Shown: positions 1 to 11,882 of the stretch, one piece after another
Layout: every line of letters begins with the position of its first letter
How positions within the stretch are numbered: the stretch's first letter is position 1
Source: Plantago ovata
Taxonomy: Eukaryota > Streptophyta > Magnoliopsida > Lamiales > Plantaginaceae
NCBI GenBank assembly: GCA_028274465.1
Contig: CM051456.1
Location: 6,201,545 to 6,265,544, forward strand
Length of the DNA stretch: 64,000 nucleotides
Direction: 5' to 3'
Notes under the pieces: model-generated
Databases searched by the model: none
What the model was told of the DNA's origin: nothing
What the model saw: only the letters and a program-made list of their open reading frames with translations
Program-made: the position numbers and the translations under genes

Positions 1-25
1 ATGTTGTTGTTGTTGTTGTTGTTGT
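1..25. repeat. (TTG)n microsatellite
   Basis: The window opens inside a run of TTG trinucleotides, about eight units, lying upstream of the PERK gene. It probably falls in that gene's promoter or 5' UTR. Its true left end is outside the window. Confidence 0.8.
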
Positions 26-171
26 ATGACTTTCTTGGAAATGAAGAAGAATGAATGTTCAATGATTTCAGGAAAATAGATTTTTTGGGAGCCGTTCGCC
101 GGAGAAACTGGAGTTTTTCCGGCGTTCTCGTGTTGACGTGGTGGAAACTTTAAGCAAATATTCATTTGCTT

Positions 172-2949
172 ATGGCTTCTTCTCCTGGGAGTGCTCCATC
201 ACCACCGAATCCTCTATCGACTTCTGAGATAATCGATCCCTCAACAAACAGTCCACCTGTCGATCCTCCGCCCCAATCCCCTCATCCAGCAGCTTCAGCC
301 CCACCACCTGCATCACCGCTTCCTGCATCTCCCCCTCCTCAATTAGCCTCATCTCCTCCGCCATCAACTTCTTCTCCCCCACCACCCGAAAACACCCCCT
401 CCCCCCCACGACCCCCAGAAAACACCCCTTCCTCACCACGACCACCTGAAAACAACCCTACCCCTACACCTAATGCTTCTGGCTCACCTCCTGTACCTCC
501 AAATGCCTCTCTCCCACCTCCTGGATCTCTTCCAGGACCTGCCTTTTCTCCACCCCCACCAGACACAGTAACTTCGCAATCACCACCATCGCCTGGCCAA
601 CCACCTTCTCTAGCTGGACAACCACCTTCTCTTTCTCCTCCCTCGTCAATAACGCCTTCAGCAAATAGGACCACAGATTCTTCTCTGCCAGGGCCTAATG
701 CTCCCACACCATCATCTGATAATTCCGTTACGCTTAATTCAGGAGTAGTTATCTCCATTGCCATTGGAGGCCTTGTGATTATTGCTTTGCTGGTTATCTG
801 CCTGTTATGGTCAAGGAGAAAGAAGAAACCACAATATTATATCGATCCTGCTCTGCCCCCGGCCCAAGGTATGTAATGTAACCCATATGCTTTCGGCTGT
901 TCGGCATATGTATACTTATTTTGAATTGTTCATGAAGTTAATAATTATATATATAACCCTTTTTAATTTGGATTGTTTTTATGGTTTTTTTCAGGTGGTG
1001 ACAAATACTATTATGGTACCCAACAATCTCCACAACCTGTGGATCACATTGTTCAGATTACACCACCTGTTGGTGGTTTGGGTACGCCACCAGCAGGAAA
1101 CATTAGCAGTGATTTCAGCGGAGGTCACTCGGGGTCGGGGCAAGCTCCATCACCAAACATAGCTACTATTGGGGCTAAGAGTCAGTTCACCTATGAGGAG
1201 CTAGCAGCTGCAACAGGTGCATTTTCTCAAGCTAATTTGTTAGGCTCAGGCGGATTTGGGTTCGTACACAAAGGTGTTCTACCTGATGGGAAGGAAGTCG
1301 CAGTGAAACGTCTTAAGTCTGGTAGTGGACAAGGGGAGAGAGAATTCCAGGCTGAGGTCGAGATCATTAGCCGTGTCCATCATCGCCACCTTGTCTCACT
1401 CGTTGGATATTGCATTGCTGAAGGACAGAGGATGCTTGTTTATGAGTTTGTTGCGAATAAAACATTGGAATTCCACCTCCATGGTAACCATTATTATTCT
1501 TAATTTACTTTTTGTTTATAATATAATGAAAGTTACAAGTTGTCTAAGAAGAGTTCTCCTTGTGTAGGGAAAGGTCAACCAGTCATGGAATGGGCTACGA
1601 GGCTTCGAATTGCACTAGGATCAGCAAGAGGACTTGCATACCTGCATGAAGATTGTATGTAGTAAATATTTTATCAACCTGTTAGCAACACAAACACATA
1701 CATATATATGTTGGTGAAATTTTATGATTGGTTTACTTTTTTCTACAATAATACCATGCAGGCCACCCGCGGATCATCCACCGTGATATTAAAGCAGCAA
1801 ACATCCTACTTGACTCTAACTGTGAAGCCATGGTAACAACACACACTAAGCTAGCTAGCTAGCGTCATGTTTACGTACCAGCTGTAAGTCCTTGGTTTGG
1901 TACTTGTGCTTAATTGATCAATATTTCGTTGATTCCATGTGCTATCCAGGTAGCTGATTTTGGATTGGCGAAGCTCACTTCTGACAATATCACTCATGTG
2001 TCGACTCGAGTAATGGGAACTTTTGGGTACGTGATCGATCTTTATTGAACCATCCAAAATATATATATCTCCAGAGAAGAGGTTAATTAATTCGTTCACC
2101 TAATTAATTAAAATGTGATCTGGGTGGAATGCATTAATTAAGGTACTTGGCTCCTGAGTATGCATCAAGTGGAAAGCTAACAGAAAAGTCTGATGTGTTC
2201 TCATTTGGTGTCATGCTCCTGGAATTAATTACTGGCCGTCGACCTGTGGATCACACGGACAAAACCAGTGAAGACAGTCTAGTGGATTGGGTTTGTCCTC
2301 ATTTCCTTTTTGTTTGAAATTAAGACCAATGAAATGATCAGTACATACTGTATGATCACAAATTCCATTAACTCCATCGTTTGTTTGCCATTAATAGGCG
2401 AGGCCAGTTTTAGCTAAGGCAATGGAAGATGGAAACTACAGTGAGCTTGTTGATCCACGTCTAGGAGGGAACTTTGTTCCACATGAGCTGGCTCGCATGG
2501 TTGCATGTGCTGCTGCAAGTATACGCCATTCTGGAAGAAGACGCCCAAAAATGAGTCAGGTACAAGTTCCTAAGCAATCTCTTAAACATACATGTGTTTT
2601 ATAATTTTTTTTTTTAACAAAACAACAAAGTTATGAGACTTATAAACGGGCTTGGTTTCAGATTGTACGCGCTCTGGATGGAGTTTCCTCGTTGGACGAC
2701 TTAAATGAAGGCATGAAGGGATCAGGCCAAAGCCCAGCGCCTATGAATCCTAATGGCGACCCGGATGCTTATGACACACGTGCCTATGATGCAGACATGA
2801 CCAAGTTCAGGCAAATGGTGATGTCAAGCCAAGATTTCAACAGCAGTGAGTATGGAAGATCAAGTGACTACGAACGAAATCCATCACAATCTCCGAGCAA
2901 TGATTCCAGGGAGATTGATAGAAGTACTTCCGAGTTGCGGAAACTATAG
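172..2949 (+). CDS. Proline-rich extensin-like receptor kinase (PERK family)
   Basis: Plasma-membrane receptor-like Ser/Thr kinase thought to link the cell wall to intracellular signalling. My model has eight exons: 172-868, 995-1483, 1568-1654, 1762-1832, 1950-2026, 2143-2290, 2398-2559 and 2662-2949, giving 672 aa with all junctions in frame. Residues 1 to about 185 are a Pro/Ser-rich extracellular stretch with SPPPP-like motifs and no clear signal peptide, as is usual for PERKs. A hydrophobic membrane segment at about 190-213 is followed by a basic stop-transfer stretch (SRRKKK). The kinase domain has the GSGGFG loop near residue 315, the VAVKRLK lysine near 335, HRD near 433 and DFG near 451, so it should be active. 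The start is the ATG at 172; no earlier in-frame ATG is visible. The exact subfamily member is not resolved, though PERK1-like is the closest by eye. Confidence 0.93.
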
Positions 2950-3423
2950 AGCACATCTATATATATAAGTATAATATAACTATATGGGAAATTCCAACTA
3001 TATATACCTATGCCCTCATCTTTATGGAAGTTCATTTGGCATATTAATTTCTTGCTACTCCAGTATGACAATAACATGACATACAGGAAAAGAGTAGCTA
3101 GGCATAATCTTATATATGTAACTAATCTTTTTTTTTTCCCTTCCTTTTCTTGTTTGCCCCCCACTCACTTGTTGAGTCCTTTTAGAACTTACAATCTCAT
3201 TGTTGTATGCATGAAGCCAATTTTGTTGGTTTATTCTAATTCTTATTGAAAGAACTGCTTGAGCATTATATACAGTTGGAAGAAGGGGCTATATATGTAA
3301 CCTTTGGAAAGAAAATGATGGAATTATATTATATATATATAATATTTACTTATAAGCTTATTTATATCATTTTTACTAGCTAATTTATCATCCCGATTTC
3401 TTGGTATTAAGTGTAGTTGTTTT
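2950..3423. other. 3' flank of the PERK gene
   Basis: AT-rich sequence holding the PERK 3' UTR and short TA-rich runs (for example 3326-3345). I see no coding potential or RNA gene here. Confidence 0.5.
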
Positions 3424-4174
3424 TAGGGTGTTGGTATGTGTCGCTCAACCCCTAAGTTCTGAAGCACTACTTAGCCGAATTTTATTGTTTTAACTTTTTT
3501 TTAACAAAATAACTATTTCCACAATTATTGTTGTTTGTCTTGTACATGAAGTATTCATTACAAAGAGAATTGTCATTTCAAGGAAAAACTTGAACAAAAA
3601 AGAAGTCTTATACAATGAAGAATTCTACAAGGAATAAACCCGAAGGAAAAACAAGTTCTTAATTGAAGAATTCGATTCAAAGAATAGGAGTTGGATTCCA
3701 AATACAAGTTCACACAAGACAGTTCATTTCTTGAACGTATTGAACTTAGTTTCACCACTATAAATACCATGACAATCGAGAGCAAGGTGTTTACGACTTG
3801 AGAACAGTTAGGTTCTTTAATTACTGTTTAGTTGTTTGTTGTTGTGTCTTTACACAAGTTTTATATTCTAAACCTTTAGCAGTGTATTGAGTGATAGAAT
3901 AGGTAAAAGTGCACCTCTATATCATAGTGAGGTGACTTGTGTTGTTTTGATCTAGGACAGGGAGAGTAAAAAAATATTACGAATTCTAGTAGTCTTTTTC
4001 ATCGGGGACGACGTCAAGTAGTTGAAAAACTACTTTAATATTTTGCAAACACAGGTTCTTATTTACATCCCGTTGTACTTTAATTTTGAATATTATTTGT
4101 ACTTGTTTGACTAATCTGCAGGTTACAAACTATATAATTTGTGGAGTTGACCTAGGTGTTCACTCAACACCCTA
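3424..4174. repeat. Possible solo LTR or small transposon with TAGGGTGTTG ends
   Basis: The block starts TAGGGTGTTG at 3424 and ends with its reverse complement CAACACCCTA at 4174. Read as an LTR it would be TGTTGG...CAACA at 3429-4169. A TATA-like TATAAATA at 3759 is followed by T-rich sequence, as in LTR promoters. No direct target-site duplication was found on either reading, so the class is open: solo LTR with a lost duplication, a DNA element, or chance. Confidence 0.3.
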
Positions 4175-4301
4175 GTCAACCTTTTGATATGTAATTGTAT
4201 CTAACGAAAAGTGTTATCCATTCTAAATTCTTTCATTACTGTTTTTAATTTTGCGTAAATTTTGTATTTGTATCTAAAGTAAATTGTTATTCATCCTATT
4301 T

Positions 4302-4675
4302 TTCAGCGTTTCAAAAGACATTAGCTAGTGAAATTAATTTTGGAAAGTAATTTGAGCGATCATATATGTAATTCACTAAGGTGACGTAAGTACGGACAAT
4401 TAATTATTTCCAAAATTTGACAATAAGTTTTTTGCAAAAACGTACTTGATTATAGTCTTAATTTTCATGTGTCCAATGTACCCTTTTAACCCATTATATT
4501 TTTCGTTATAAAGTCTTGAGATCGGTATGATTAACATATTTTGGATTGGATTTTCCATTCTCATATCAATTTTGTACCGACCCGAATATAATTCCTTCAT
4601 TATATGATTGAGATGTGGCATATAATTCAATCGAATCTATCATTTTTGTTTCGAAGTAATTAATCTTAATTATAT
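4302..4675. repeat. Dispersed repeat, copy 1 (pair with 13370-13785)
   Basis: About 370 bp that closely matches a second copy at 13370-13785 in the same orientation. Shared stretches include GTGAAATTAATTTTGG, the TTTAACCCATTATA block and the ATTTTGGATTGGATTTT block. Copy 2 carries an extra segment of about 25 bp near 13607. No protein is encoded. The family was not identified; it could be part of an LTR or a nonautonomous element. Confidence 0.65.
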
Positions 4676-4801
4676 TTTGTAAATTATGTAATCATATGCA
4701 AAAAAATAAAAGAGTAATCATTAGCAAAATTGCATGAAAATTGTGTTGGTCCAGCTTCTTTCTCGAGGGAAGCTTCAGCCTTCAAAGTAAAAATAGTAAA
4801 C

Positions 4802-4839
4802 GGCCCAGCAAATAATCGGTTCACACAAGCCCAAGCCCA
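4802..4839 (-). promoter_or_regulatory. Cluster of three site II (TGGGCY) elements upstream of U1-70K
   Basis: GGCCCA at 4802-4807 and two adjacent AGCCCA at 4828-4833 and 4834-4839 read TGGGCC and TGGGCT on the other strand. Such site II elements are known binding sites for TCP factors in promoters of plant housekeeping and growth genes. They lie 185-220 bp before the U1-70K start codon, a plausible proximal-promoter position. The motif match is seen; the function is inferred. Confidence 0.5.
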
Positions 4840-5022
4840 TCTTACTACCGTCTTCCCATTTCTCATTAGTCATTACTCATTACTGTTCATAGTTTTACAA
4901 AAGTACGGATTGTATCTGTGAAAACTTAAAACGGCAATCGTCACACATGTCCCCGAGCGCGTGATTAACACCGCTTAGCTGTTTTCTCAACCCTAACTCA
5001 CCTACAGGAGCTTGCCGAAACG

Positions 5023-8000
5023 ATGGCGGGCTACGGCGATGCTATGATGCGCGATCAAAACGCGGCCGTTCAGGCCCGGACCAAAACTCAGAACCGCGCC
5101 AATGTCATGCAACTCAAACTGGTACTTCCAATTCATTCGATATCACCAATTGATTATGTTTCTATGTCGTCTGCATAGATTTGATTGTGTTTTGGTTTCT
5201 GGATGCTTAAATTCGTAATTGCAGTTGTTTGATTTATGGAGATTGATCTGTTTTATAGATTCGGTTTTAGGTTTATTCTCGAATTTGTTGCTTCAGCTAC
5301 AAATGGTTATAGTTTCTGATTCGCTCGCTAGAGATGAACTGATAGCAGTTCCAAAATTCATGGATGTTCTTTCGTTATTAATTTTTTTTAAATAATTTTT
5401 TAATTTGCCATGGTTGATTTAGGGAGATTGAGCTGAGCTGTTTTCGAGACTTTGTTTGAGGTTTATTCTAGAATTTGTGTTAGGTATAATGGATACACAT
5501 GGTTAGGGTTTGCAATTGATAGTTCTCAATTTCTAAATTTCTGTGAGGAATCAGAATACCAGTTTCCTTGGTGTATGCCGGAGCTTATATATCTGTATAT
5601 GCGTGTATCACTTGATGGAGAAATAATCTATTGTTGATAGCTATGTTTATGCGCGTATTTTTAACTGCCTGCCTTTTTCAATTAATTTACAGATTGGTCA
5701 GAGCCATCCGACTGGCTTAACTACAAATCTTCTGAAGCTTTTTGAGCCTCGTCCTCCGTTGGAATACAAACCACCTCCTGAGAAGAGGAAATGCCTTCCA
5801 TACACAGGTTTGTAGTTGCTGCGACTAGTCTGACCCTCTATTTAAGGCGTAAATTACGTGGTACATGACTTAGTTAATTTCTGCTCTTATTTGGTTTCAC
5901 AGGCATGGCGCAATTTGTCAGTAATTTTGCCGAGCCTGACAATCCTGAATATGCTCGCCCTGTGCAGAAGGGTGAGACTCCGGTAAGTAGCTTTCTGTTT
6001 TAGAATCAGGTAGTTTAGGTTTTTGTTTAAGGAGACAGTTGCTTCGATCAGCATTTAGAATTGATTTTGCTGAATTCCTAGTTGGTTGACGTTAATGCTA
6101 AGCTCCCTGTGTGCTATCAATTAAAAGATTCGTTGTTTTGCGTTTCAGTTTCTTCAACCTGTCCTAGAAAGTTTATTTATACTGACCAAACTTATAAAAA
6201 GATAACAAGTTTTGTGGTATCTCTCTATAAGAAAACTGTAAAAATGTTATCCTTAAAACTTTTTCGAGCACACATTTCATAAGTACATAACATATATATT
6301 TTTCCATACCTGTTTGTGTATACTACAGGCACAGAAAAGAGCTCGGATTCAACAAATACGGCTGGAGGAGGGAGCCAGAAAGGCAGCAGAAGCACTTGAA
6401 AAATGTGATGAAACATTTACTTGCCTCTTAATTAAATATCTAATAGCTGTTATTATTTTATTTGCTGCAAACCCTGTTACAAGTTGATCCTTGTTTGAAT
6501 GAAGGGCTCTTTTTAGACTAACGTCGAAAACACTCTCGCAAGGCCAAAATGTCTATGGATTTTGTAACCCTGTTCTTATTGTTTCCTTTTGCAGATGATC
6601 CAAGCAATGACCCGAATGTTTCTGGAGATCCTTACAAAACGCTTTTTGTAGCGAGGCTGGTGAGTTATCCTATCCTGCAAAACATCTTGTTGTTTCTGTT
6701 GCTGTCTTTCATGTATGTTGACATATTTGTTTCCTTTTTCAGAATTATGAGACAACTGAGAGCAGGGTCAAAAGAGAATTTGAGGCTTATGGGCCAATCA
6801 AACGGGTAGGTATTACCAAAGCACTCAACAATGAGGCTCAGGTTATTGTGTTTTGGGTTCGGTAAGAATGTGTACTTATGGTTTTCTTGTTTTTGGCTCT
6901 TAATACAATATCCATTTTTTTTTTAAAATCACAAGTGGTTCTCTCGGAAATCGATGTACCTTAGACCCCTAACTAATTATACTCTGCATGCATGAAAAGG
7001 TAAAAGAATAGAAGACCGAATGAATTCCTGAAACAAGTATAGCCTCCTAGTGAACCTCAAAACCTTCTCCTTCACATGGTGGATTATAATGCTGTAGATG
7101 TAATTATGGTGCCATAATGATGGTGCGTGTGGCTCCGGGTAAGCATAGTTTAGGCAAAATCTATTGTGTAATTCTTTCAACTAATTACACAGTTCACATC
7201 TAGATGGGTCCTGATCATAAATCACGGTTTATTTTCTCATCCTGAACTGCATAATAGTTGAAGTGGACAACTTTAAGAGTGTTATTCACTCATAAAATTT
7301 GATTGAGGTTGCCATGAGGTGTGCCTGTGCAATTATGCTCAGGTGTAATGTCATCCAAGTGATTGCATTCAGGTTGTCTTGCTATTACTCATTACCCTTC
7401 TGCAGTTCTGCCTATGTGAACTTCAGCTTCATAGTTGGTTGGTGTGTAGATTCTAGGTTCAGTTTGTGGTTAAGAAGTTCTTAAAAAAACCAGTTTCCTT
7501 GAACATTAGGAAAAACTAATGGGTCTCCTCCTACCACATTCTATGTAGCACTCCATCTCCATGTCACACTAGTGCAAACTTACACCACCACTGATCCAAG
7601 TTTTAGGTGCATTCTCCTAATATACACTAGTGTAAAGTTGTAAGAGTGATATTTCCTAATGTTTAAGAAAAACTGGTTGTTGTGGGACTTACGCCAGTTG
7701 TGGACTTTAAATAGTGATGTCAACCCTGGTAAGAGGGAAGGTCTATCTCATCTGGGCTCTTATTTTTATTTATCCACCCCCAACAACTACAAACATGATT
7801 CTTCCAATTGCAAAGGTGGCATTACATTTCTGGAGAGAAGTGTTACTCTGTTCTTTCTGGTCATTATTCTGCGCAACTGGAGATTCAGCTTCTTTTCTGC
7901 AGTTGGTAAAATGTATAGGGAGTATTAGTATTCTCTCTCCACCTTTTTATTTTGTTGCATACTGACTATCCTGCTACTAAGATCTTGCATTTGGAATCAC

Positions 8001-10040
8001 TGTAATATTAAATCTCTGGAGACCAATGATTATTTGTGTGCTTTCTGGCCATTATACCGAGCTACTGGAGATTGAACTTCTATTCTGCAATTGGTAAATG
8101 TGTAGGGGGTATTAACATTTCTCTCTCCACCTTTTGCTTCATTACATACTCCTATCCTGTTACTAGGATTTTGCATGTGGATCCACTATCAAAATGCAAC
8201 AGCACTTTTGGAGTTATTCTGGTACTGATAATGATTAATTACTTTCAATTACTACATTACAATTTCAAAATAAAAGAAAAAAGAATATACCCTGGTAAGG
8301 GGATGTTAGTGTTCATGTCAACTGGTAAATTGGCCACCATTTTATGGGATCTCTACCAGTGATGTTGAAGCTGCTGGAAGCTCTATGACTGAAAGGTGAG
8401 CACGGCTAATTAGGGATAGTGCCTGTTTGCCGTGCCCTTAGCTTTTATTATACTAATAGTAGGAAGAAGTTTAGGGCCATAGGGAGAAATGCTCAGTTTT
8501 CTGTCAAGATAGTTCCAGCCCTTCAATAATAGATCAATGACCATATTGTCTTGAGTTTCAGGTTCGCTTGGTTATGGATAAGGAGACCAACAAACCTAGA
8601 GGCTATGCATTTATTGAATTTGTTCATACACGTGATATGAAAGGTATTTTTATTTTTTATTTCCTCTCCTTTCAGTTAGTCCATTCCTTGGCCATTTCTT
8701 ATCCGATTTGATGCTTAGCCGCAGTTGGTATGTTTGTTTTATGCAGCTGCGTATAAACAAGCAGATGGGAAAAAGATTGACAACAGGCGGGTGCTTGTGG
8801 ATGTTGAGCGTGGTAGAACTGTTCCAAACTGGCGACCTCGCAGGCTTGGTGGTGGACTTGGGACTACTCGTGTTGGTGGTGAAGATGCTGGTCAAAGGTC
8901 CGCAGGAAGGTAATTTATGTGGTAGCCACTTTGTATGCTTTATTTTAAATCACAATATGAAACACTATTTTTAGTTAAAAATATGTGCTAATGTTGAAAA
9001 ACTATATAGTTGATCTACCATCAGTTACAGGTTGTGAATAGAAACTGTTAGCCAAGCCCATATTGTTATAATTATCATGTCACGCTCTGTATTGCTGATG
9101 GAGATATCTTTGTTCCTGTGATTACCAACTTGAACTCGTGTTTAATGTTTGATTGAAACCATTCTTTTCCTAAAGTGATAGTTTTTTGATGCACTTGCTG
9201 CTGCTGCTGCTAAATTTATGCGACATTTCTTATTTTCCATCTCACACATTACAGAGAACAAGGCCAATCTGGGAGTGTATCTCGATCGGCAGAACCAAGA
9301 GTTCGAGAAGACCGTGACAGGTTAGTTCTTTCTTTGAATTTCTTCCCTCCTATTTTTTCCTGGTTGAAAAGTATTGCTGATGCATTTTAATTGGCAGGGA
9401 GAAGTCACGTGAAAGGGGAAGAGAAAGGGAAAAATCTGTTGAAAAATCTCGTGAGAGGTCTCATGATAGACCGAGGGATCGGGACCATAGAGATGATAGG
9501 CACCACAGAGATCGTGAAAGAACTAAAGACCGTGAGAGGGACCGTGTCCGAGACCGTGAAAGTGAGCGTGACAGAGACCGCACTCGTGACCGAGATAGGG
9601 GTAGGGACCGAGGCCGCGATCATGGGCGCGATCGAGACCGTGGCCGTGACCGTGATTCCCACCGTGAGAGGGACAGGGACACAGACAGGGAATATGATGT
9701 GGCAGATGAACATGGACGTGGGTACTCTCGTGATAAGGAGTATGAGAATGATCGTACGGATTCAAAGCATGAACGAGATCGAAAGAGGAAACATGGTAGT
9801 GCAGATCCAGAAGCAGAACATGACCGTGAAAACTATGACTACTATGAAAACCCAGGGCGGGCATATGATGATCCAAATGGCAGGGGTGACTATGATCGTT
9901 ATAGGGAATCTGACCGTGGTGATGATCGGTATGATCAAATGGATGACGATGGCCATGGTTATGATGGAGCTGTATCAGAGCCGCAAGATGGAGATTACCG
10001 CCGATCAAGTAGGTCCCGTTCACGTGATTATGGGTATTAG
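5023..10040 (+). CDS. U1-70K: U1 small nuclear ribonucleoprotein 70 kDa
   Basis: Core protein of the U1 snRNP; in the nucleus it binds stem-loop I of U1 snRNA and helps define 5' splice sites with SR proteins. My model has ten exons: 5023-5121, 5693-5807, 5903-5982, 6329-6404, 6595-6659, 6743-6805, 8562-8643, 8747-8909, 9255-9320 and 9398-10040, for 483 aa in frame throughout. The N-terminal U1-70K domain contains GQSHPTGLT and [10 protein letters not shown]. The RRM follows with RNP2 (LFVARL, residues 140-145) and RNP1 (RGYAFIEF, residues 179-186), then [20 protein letters not shown]. The C-terminal half is a long Arg/Asp/Glu/Ser-rich charged tail with RD and RE dipeptides, ending [12 protein letters not shown]. 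Intron 6 (1,756 nt) is far longer than the others. Confidence 0.97.
6806..8561 (+). other. Long intron 6 of U1-70K (candidate retained intron)
   Basis: The intron splits the RRM between RNP2 and RNP1. If retained, translation runs on for 19 codons ([12 protein letters not shown]...) and stops at a TAA at about 6863-6865, giving a truncated protein. A second donor-like site (GTTCG/GTAAGA) sits at about 6861. In Arabidopsis the U1-70K gene is known to be alternatively spliced by retaining or removing its own long intron 6. The same position and unusual length here suggest the regulation is shared, but that is inference. Confidence 0.6.
7848..8189. repeat. Diverged tandem duplication inside U1-70K intron 6
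   Basis: Two direct copies of about 150 bp lie near 7848-8000 and 8035-8189, with a period near 187 bp. Both contain TTTCTGG.CATTAT, CTGGAGATT, TTGGTAAA and TCTCTCTCCACCTTTT, in the same order, followed by TCCTG.TACTA. Many substitutions separate the copies, so the duplication is not recent. No open frame is conserved between them. Confidence 0.7.
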
Positions 10041-10366
10041 ATGGGATGATATGGCCATGGCATGCATCAGTCGGAATGAAATCTGACAATTGCTCAATTT
10101 CAAATGCTGTTTCGTTTGTCATTCATTAGTATGTTTGTATTTTCAAAATCCTTGACGTTTATACACCCTTTATATGTATGTCTGATTTTATGGATGTGGT
10201 TGGGTTGTTTCTTCTGCATTTTGTACTGCGCCATTGGAGGCGGTTACCATTACAGATTTTGTATCTGGGATTTGTGTGTCAAGAGGATTGTGATTTATGT
10301 TTTCCCATTATAATCAATCATGCAAAAACACAAATTAGCATTATATGCAAGAGAAATTACTAGAAC

Positions 10367-10513
10367 AGGCGATTGAAAGAAGATGAATACACGAATGGGC
10401 ATAATGAAGAACCTCAGATGGATGATGTTCAGTTTAACAAACTGGATGAGCTTTTAACGCGGAACCAACTCTATATATTTTGAGTTCCTACTGGAGAAAA
10501 TGGATAACATTAG
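10367..10513 (+). pseudogene. DDM1-like SNF2 chromatin remodeler, N-terminal exon fragment
   Basis: Translation from 10367 reads RRLKEDE..., then QFNKLDELLTRNQLY, runs into TGA at 10481, and resumes one base later as EFLLEKMDNIS. This order matches the conserved N-terminal region of plant DDM1, the SNF2-family remodeler needed for DNA methylation and transposon silencing, just before its helicase domain. The fragment starts about 330 bp after the U1-70K stop, has a frameshift, and lacks all ATPase motifs. It is therefore a captured or decayed gene piece, not a working gene. Similarity was judged from memory of the family; the short motif run is specific enough for a fairly confident call. Confidence 0.65.
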
Positions 10514-10988
10514 TTACCAACTACTAAGGTTTGTTTTGACTGATAAATGTCAAGACAGCTTATGTCAGACTGGGCCTGACGAAGATGGTGAGGAAACGTA
10601 CGGGCTTGAGGATTGATAGATTTAATTTTTGTCCAGCAAGTCGATCAAAATTTAGTCGGGGCAGGGCTAGAAAGTGTGTAGAAGACTTGTGATTAAGTGT
10701 GCAGTTCATTTTGAAACAAATTTATTATACTGATCAGTTGGATCGAAATTAACAATTTTCAGTTCGCTCATAACTCCTACATTATGTATAGTTTCGTTGC
10801 ATTTATCCAATTTTAAATTGTGGCACATATTCATAGCAACGAGAATTCACACGACAACTTTACCCCTACTATAGCTGCAGGGTCTACATATTACATTTAT
10901 AATTGGAATAACCACTAAAAATTTACGGTGAAACTAAAACAACATCCATAGCCTCACATAATTTAATTCGTATAGATCTACATCTGCA
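10514..10988. other. Intergenic region between DDM1-like fragment and S1-type gene
   Basis: AT-rich DNA with no coding region I can support. It should contain the upstream promoter of the secreted-protein gene starting at 11115. Confidence 0.4.
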
Positions 10989-10996
10989 TATAAATA
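10989..10996 (+). promoter_or_regulatory. Candidate TATA box for S1-type gene
   Basis: TATAAATA lies 119 bp before the chosen ATG at 11115, a usual distance for a plant gene with a short leader. Upstream ATGs at 11031 and 11048 lie between, so the leader may contain small upstream frames; the one at 11031 is in frame with the CDS. Confidence 0.4.
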
Positions 10997-11114
10997 CATA
11001 TGCTTTGTACGTGCTGCTTGTGAAATTGTAATGATTCAATTATTAAAAAAACATATGCTTTGTACGTGCACTATTAACTACATTCTTCACAAATCAGTAA
11101 GGCAAATAGTAAGA

Positions 11115-11522
11115 ATGAAGAAACTATTTGCCTTATTCACCTTATTCACCATTGCATTGGTCACAGTAACAGTAGCAAGACCGCCGCAACAAGCTGAGGT
11201 GCTTCACTTCGAAAATAAGCAAGACGCTGAAATCCATCTTCGTTGCAGTTTTGAGAAAAATGTTTTTTACGATGAACTACACTTCGCCCCTGGCCAGGAA
11301 TTTAGATTCCCCTTCACTCGTGCTAAGTATCAAATTCCTCGAAAATTTTATTGCGATATGTTTACGAAGTATGGTTGGGGCAACTACGGCGTTTTCACAA
11401 GAAGAGTAAATGCCTTTTGGTGCGGTGCGTATGAATGTCTATGGGAGATAAGGGCTAGGGGACCGTGCATTGTATCAGAAAGAGGAACATTTTGCCAGGA
11501 TTGGAAGCACCCGCCACTTTGA
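11115..11522 (+). CDS. S-protein homologue (plant self-incompatibility S1 family)
   Basis: Single-exon gene for 135 aa. An N-terminal hydrophobic signal peptide (MKKLFALFTLFTIALVTVTVA) points to secretion. The mature part has the S1-family layout: an early Cys (LRCSF), the FAPGQEFRFPF strand region, FYCDMF, then WCG..ECLWEI and a late Cys, consistent with two disulfides. Poppy stigma S1 is the family founder; most plant relatives (SPH proteins) have unknown roles, often in reproductive tissue. The ATG at 11115 was chosen because it places the signal peptide at the N-terminus. The in-frame ATG at 11031 would add 28 residues and bury the signal, so it is unlikely to be used. No frame break is seen, so this may be functional. 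Confidence 0.85.
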   Translation: MKKLFALFTLFTIALVTVTVARPPQQAEVLHFENKQDAEIHLRCSFEKNVFYDELHFAPGQEFRFPFTRAKYQIPRKFYCDMFTKYGWGNYGVFTRRVNAFWCGAYECLWEIRARGPCIVSERGTFCQDWKHPPL

Positions 11523-11882
11523 TCCTAGGGAGGGGATTATTGTGCACCCGCCACTTTTTCTTTTAATAATGATCTGGACTATGCAAATTGATGGATTCAA
11601 TTTGAATCTAATATGTTCATCTTATTTATTCAGTTTCAATCTAGTATTGTGTACATGTGTCACACTTCAGGTATAAGGTGTGATTTTTTTTATTTTTCTT
11701 TTATTATTTATGAAAAGTTTTATTTGTATTCAATTATGATGATCAATTCGATTTTATTTAATCTATTCATCTTACTTGTTAATTACTGCACTTGGACTTA
11801 AATAAAATCACTTTAGGATTTTTTTTATTCTTTAATTATTTGTACTACTGATATTCATTCTTACCGTTTTATACCTTCACAC

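Noticed and set aside
339..764. Long antisense frames over the PERK proline-rich exon
   Set aside because: They arise from the C-rich, low-complexity code of the real exon on the plus strand and have only Gly/Glu-rich composition.
3424..4174. Full LTR retrotransposon
   Set aside because: No second LTR, primer-binding site, gag or pol coding sequence is present nearby.
9391..10122. Frames of 199-231 codons overlapping the last U1-70K exon in other frames and on the minus strand
   Set aside because: Repeated CGTGAC-type codons of the RD/RE-rich tail keep all frames open. Only the frame continuing from exon 9 joins to the RRM.
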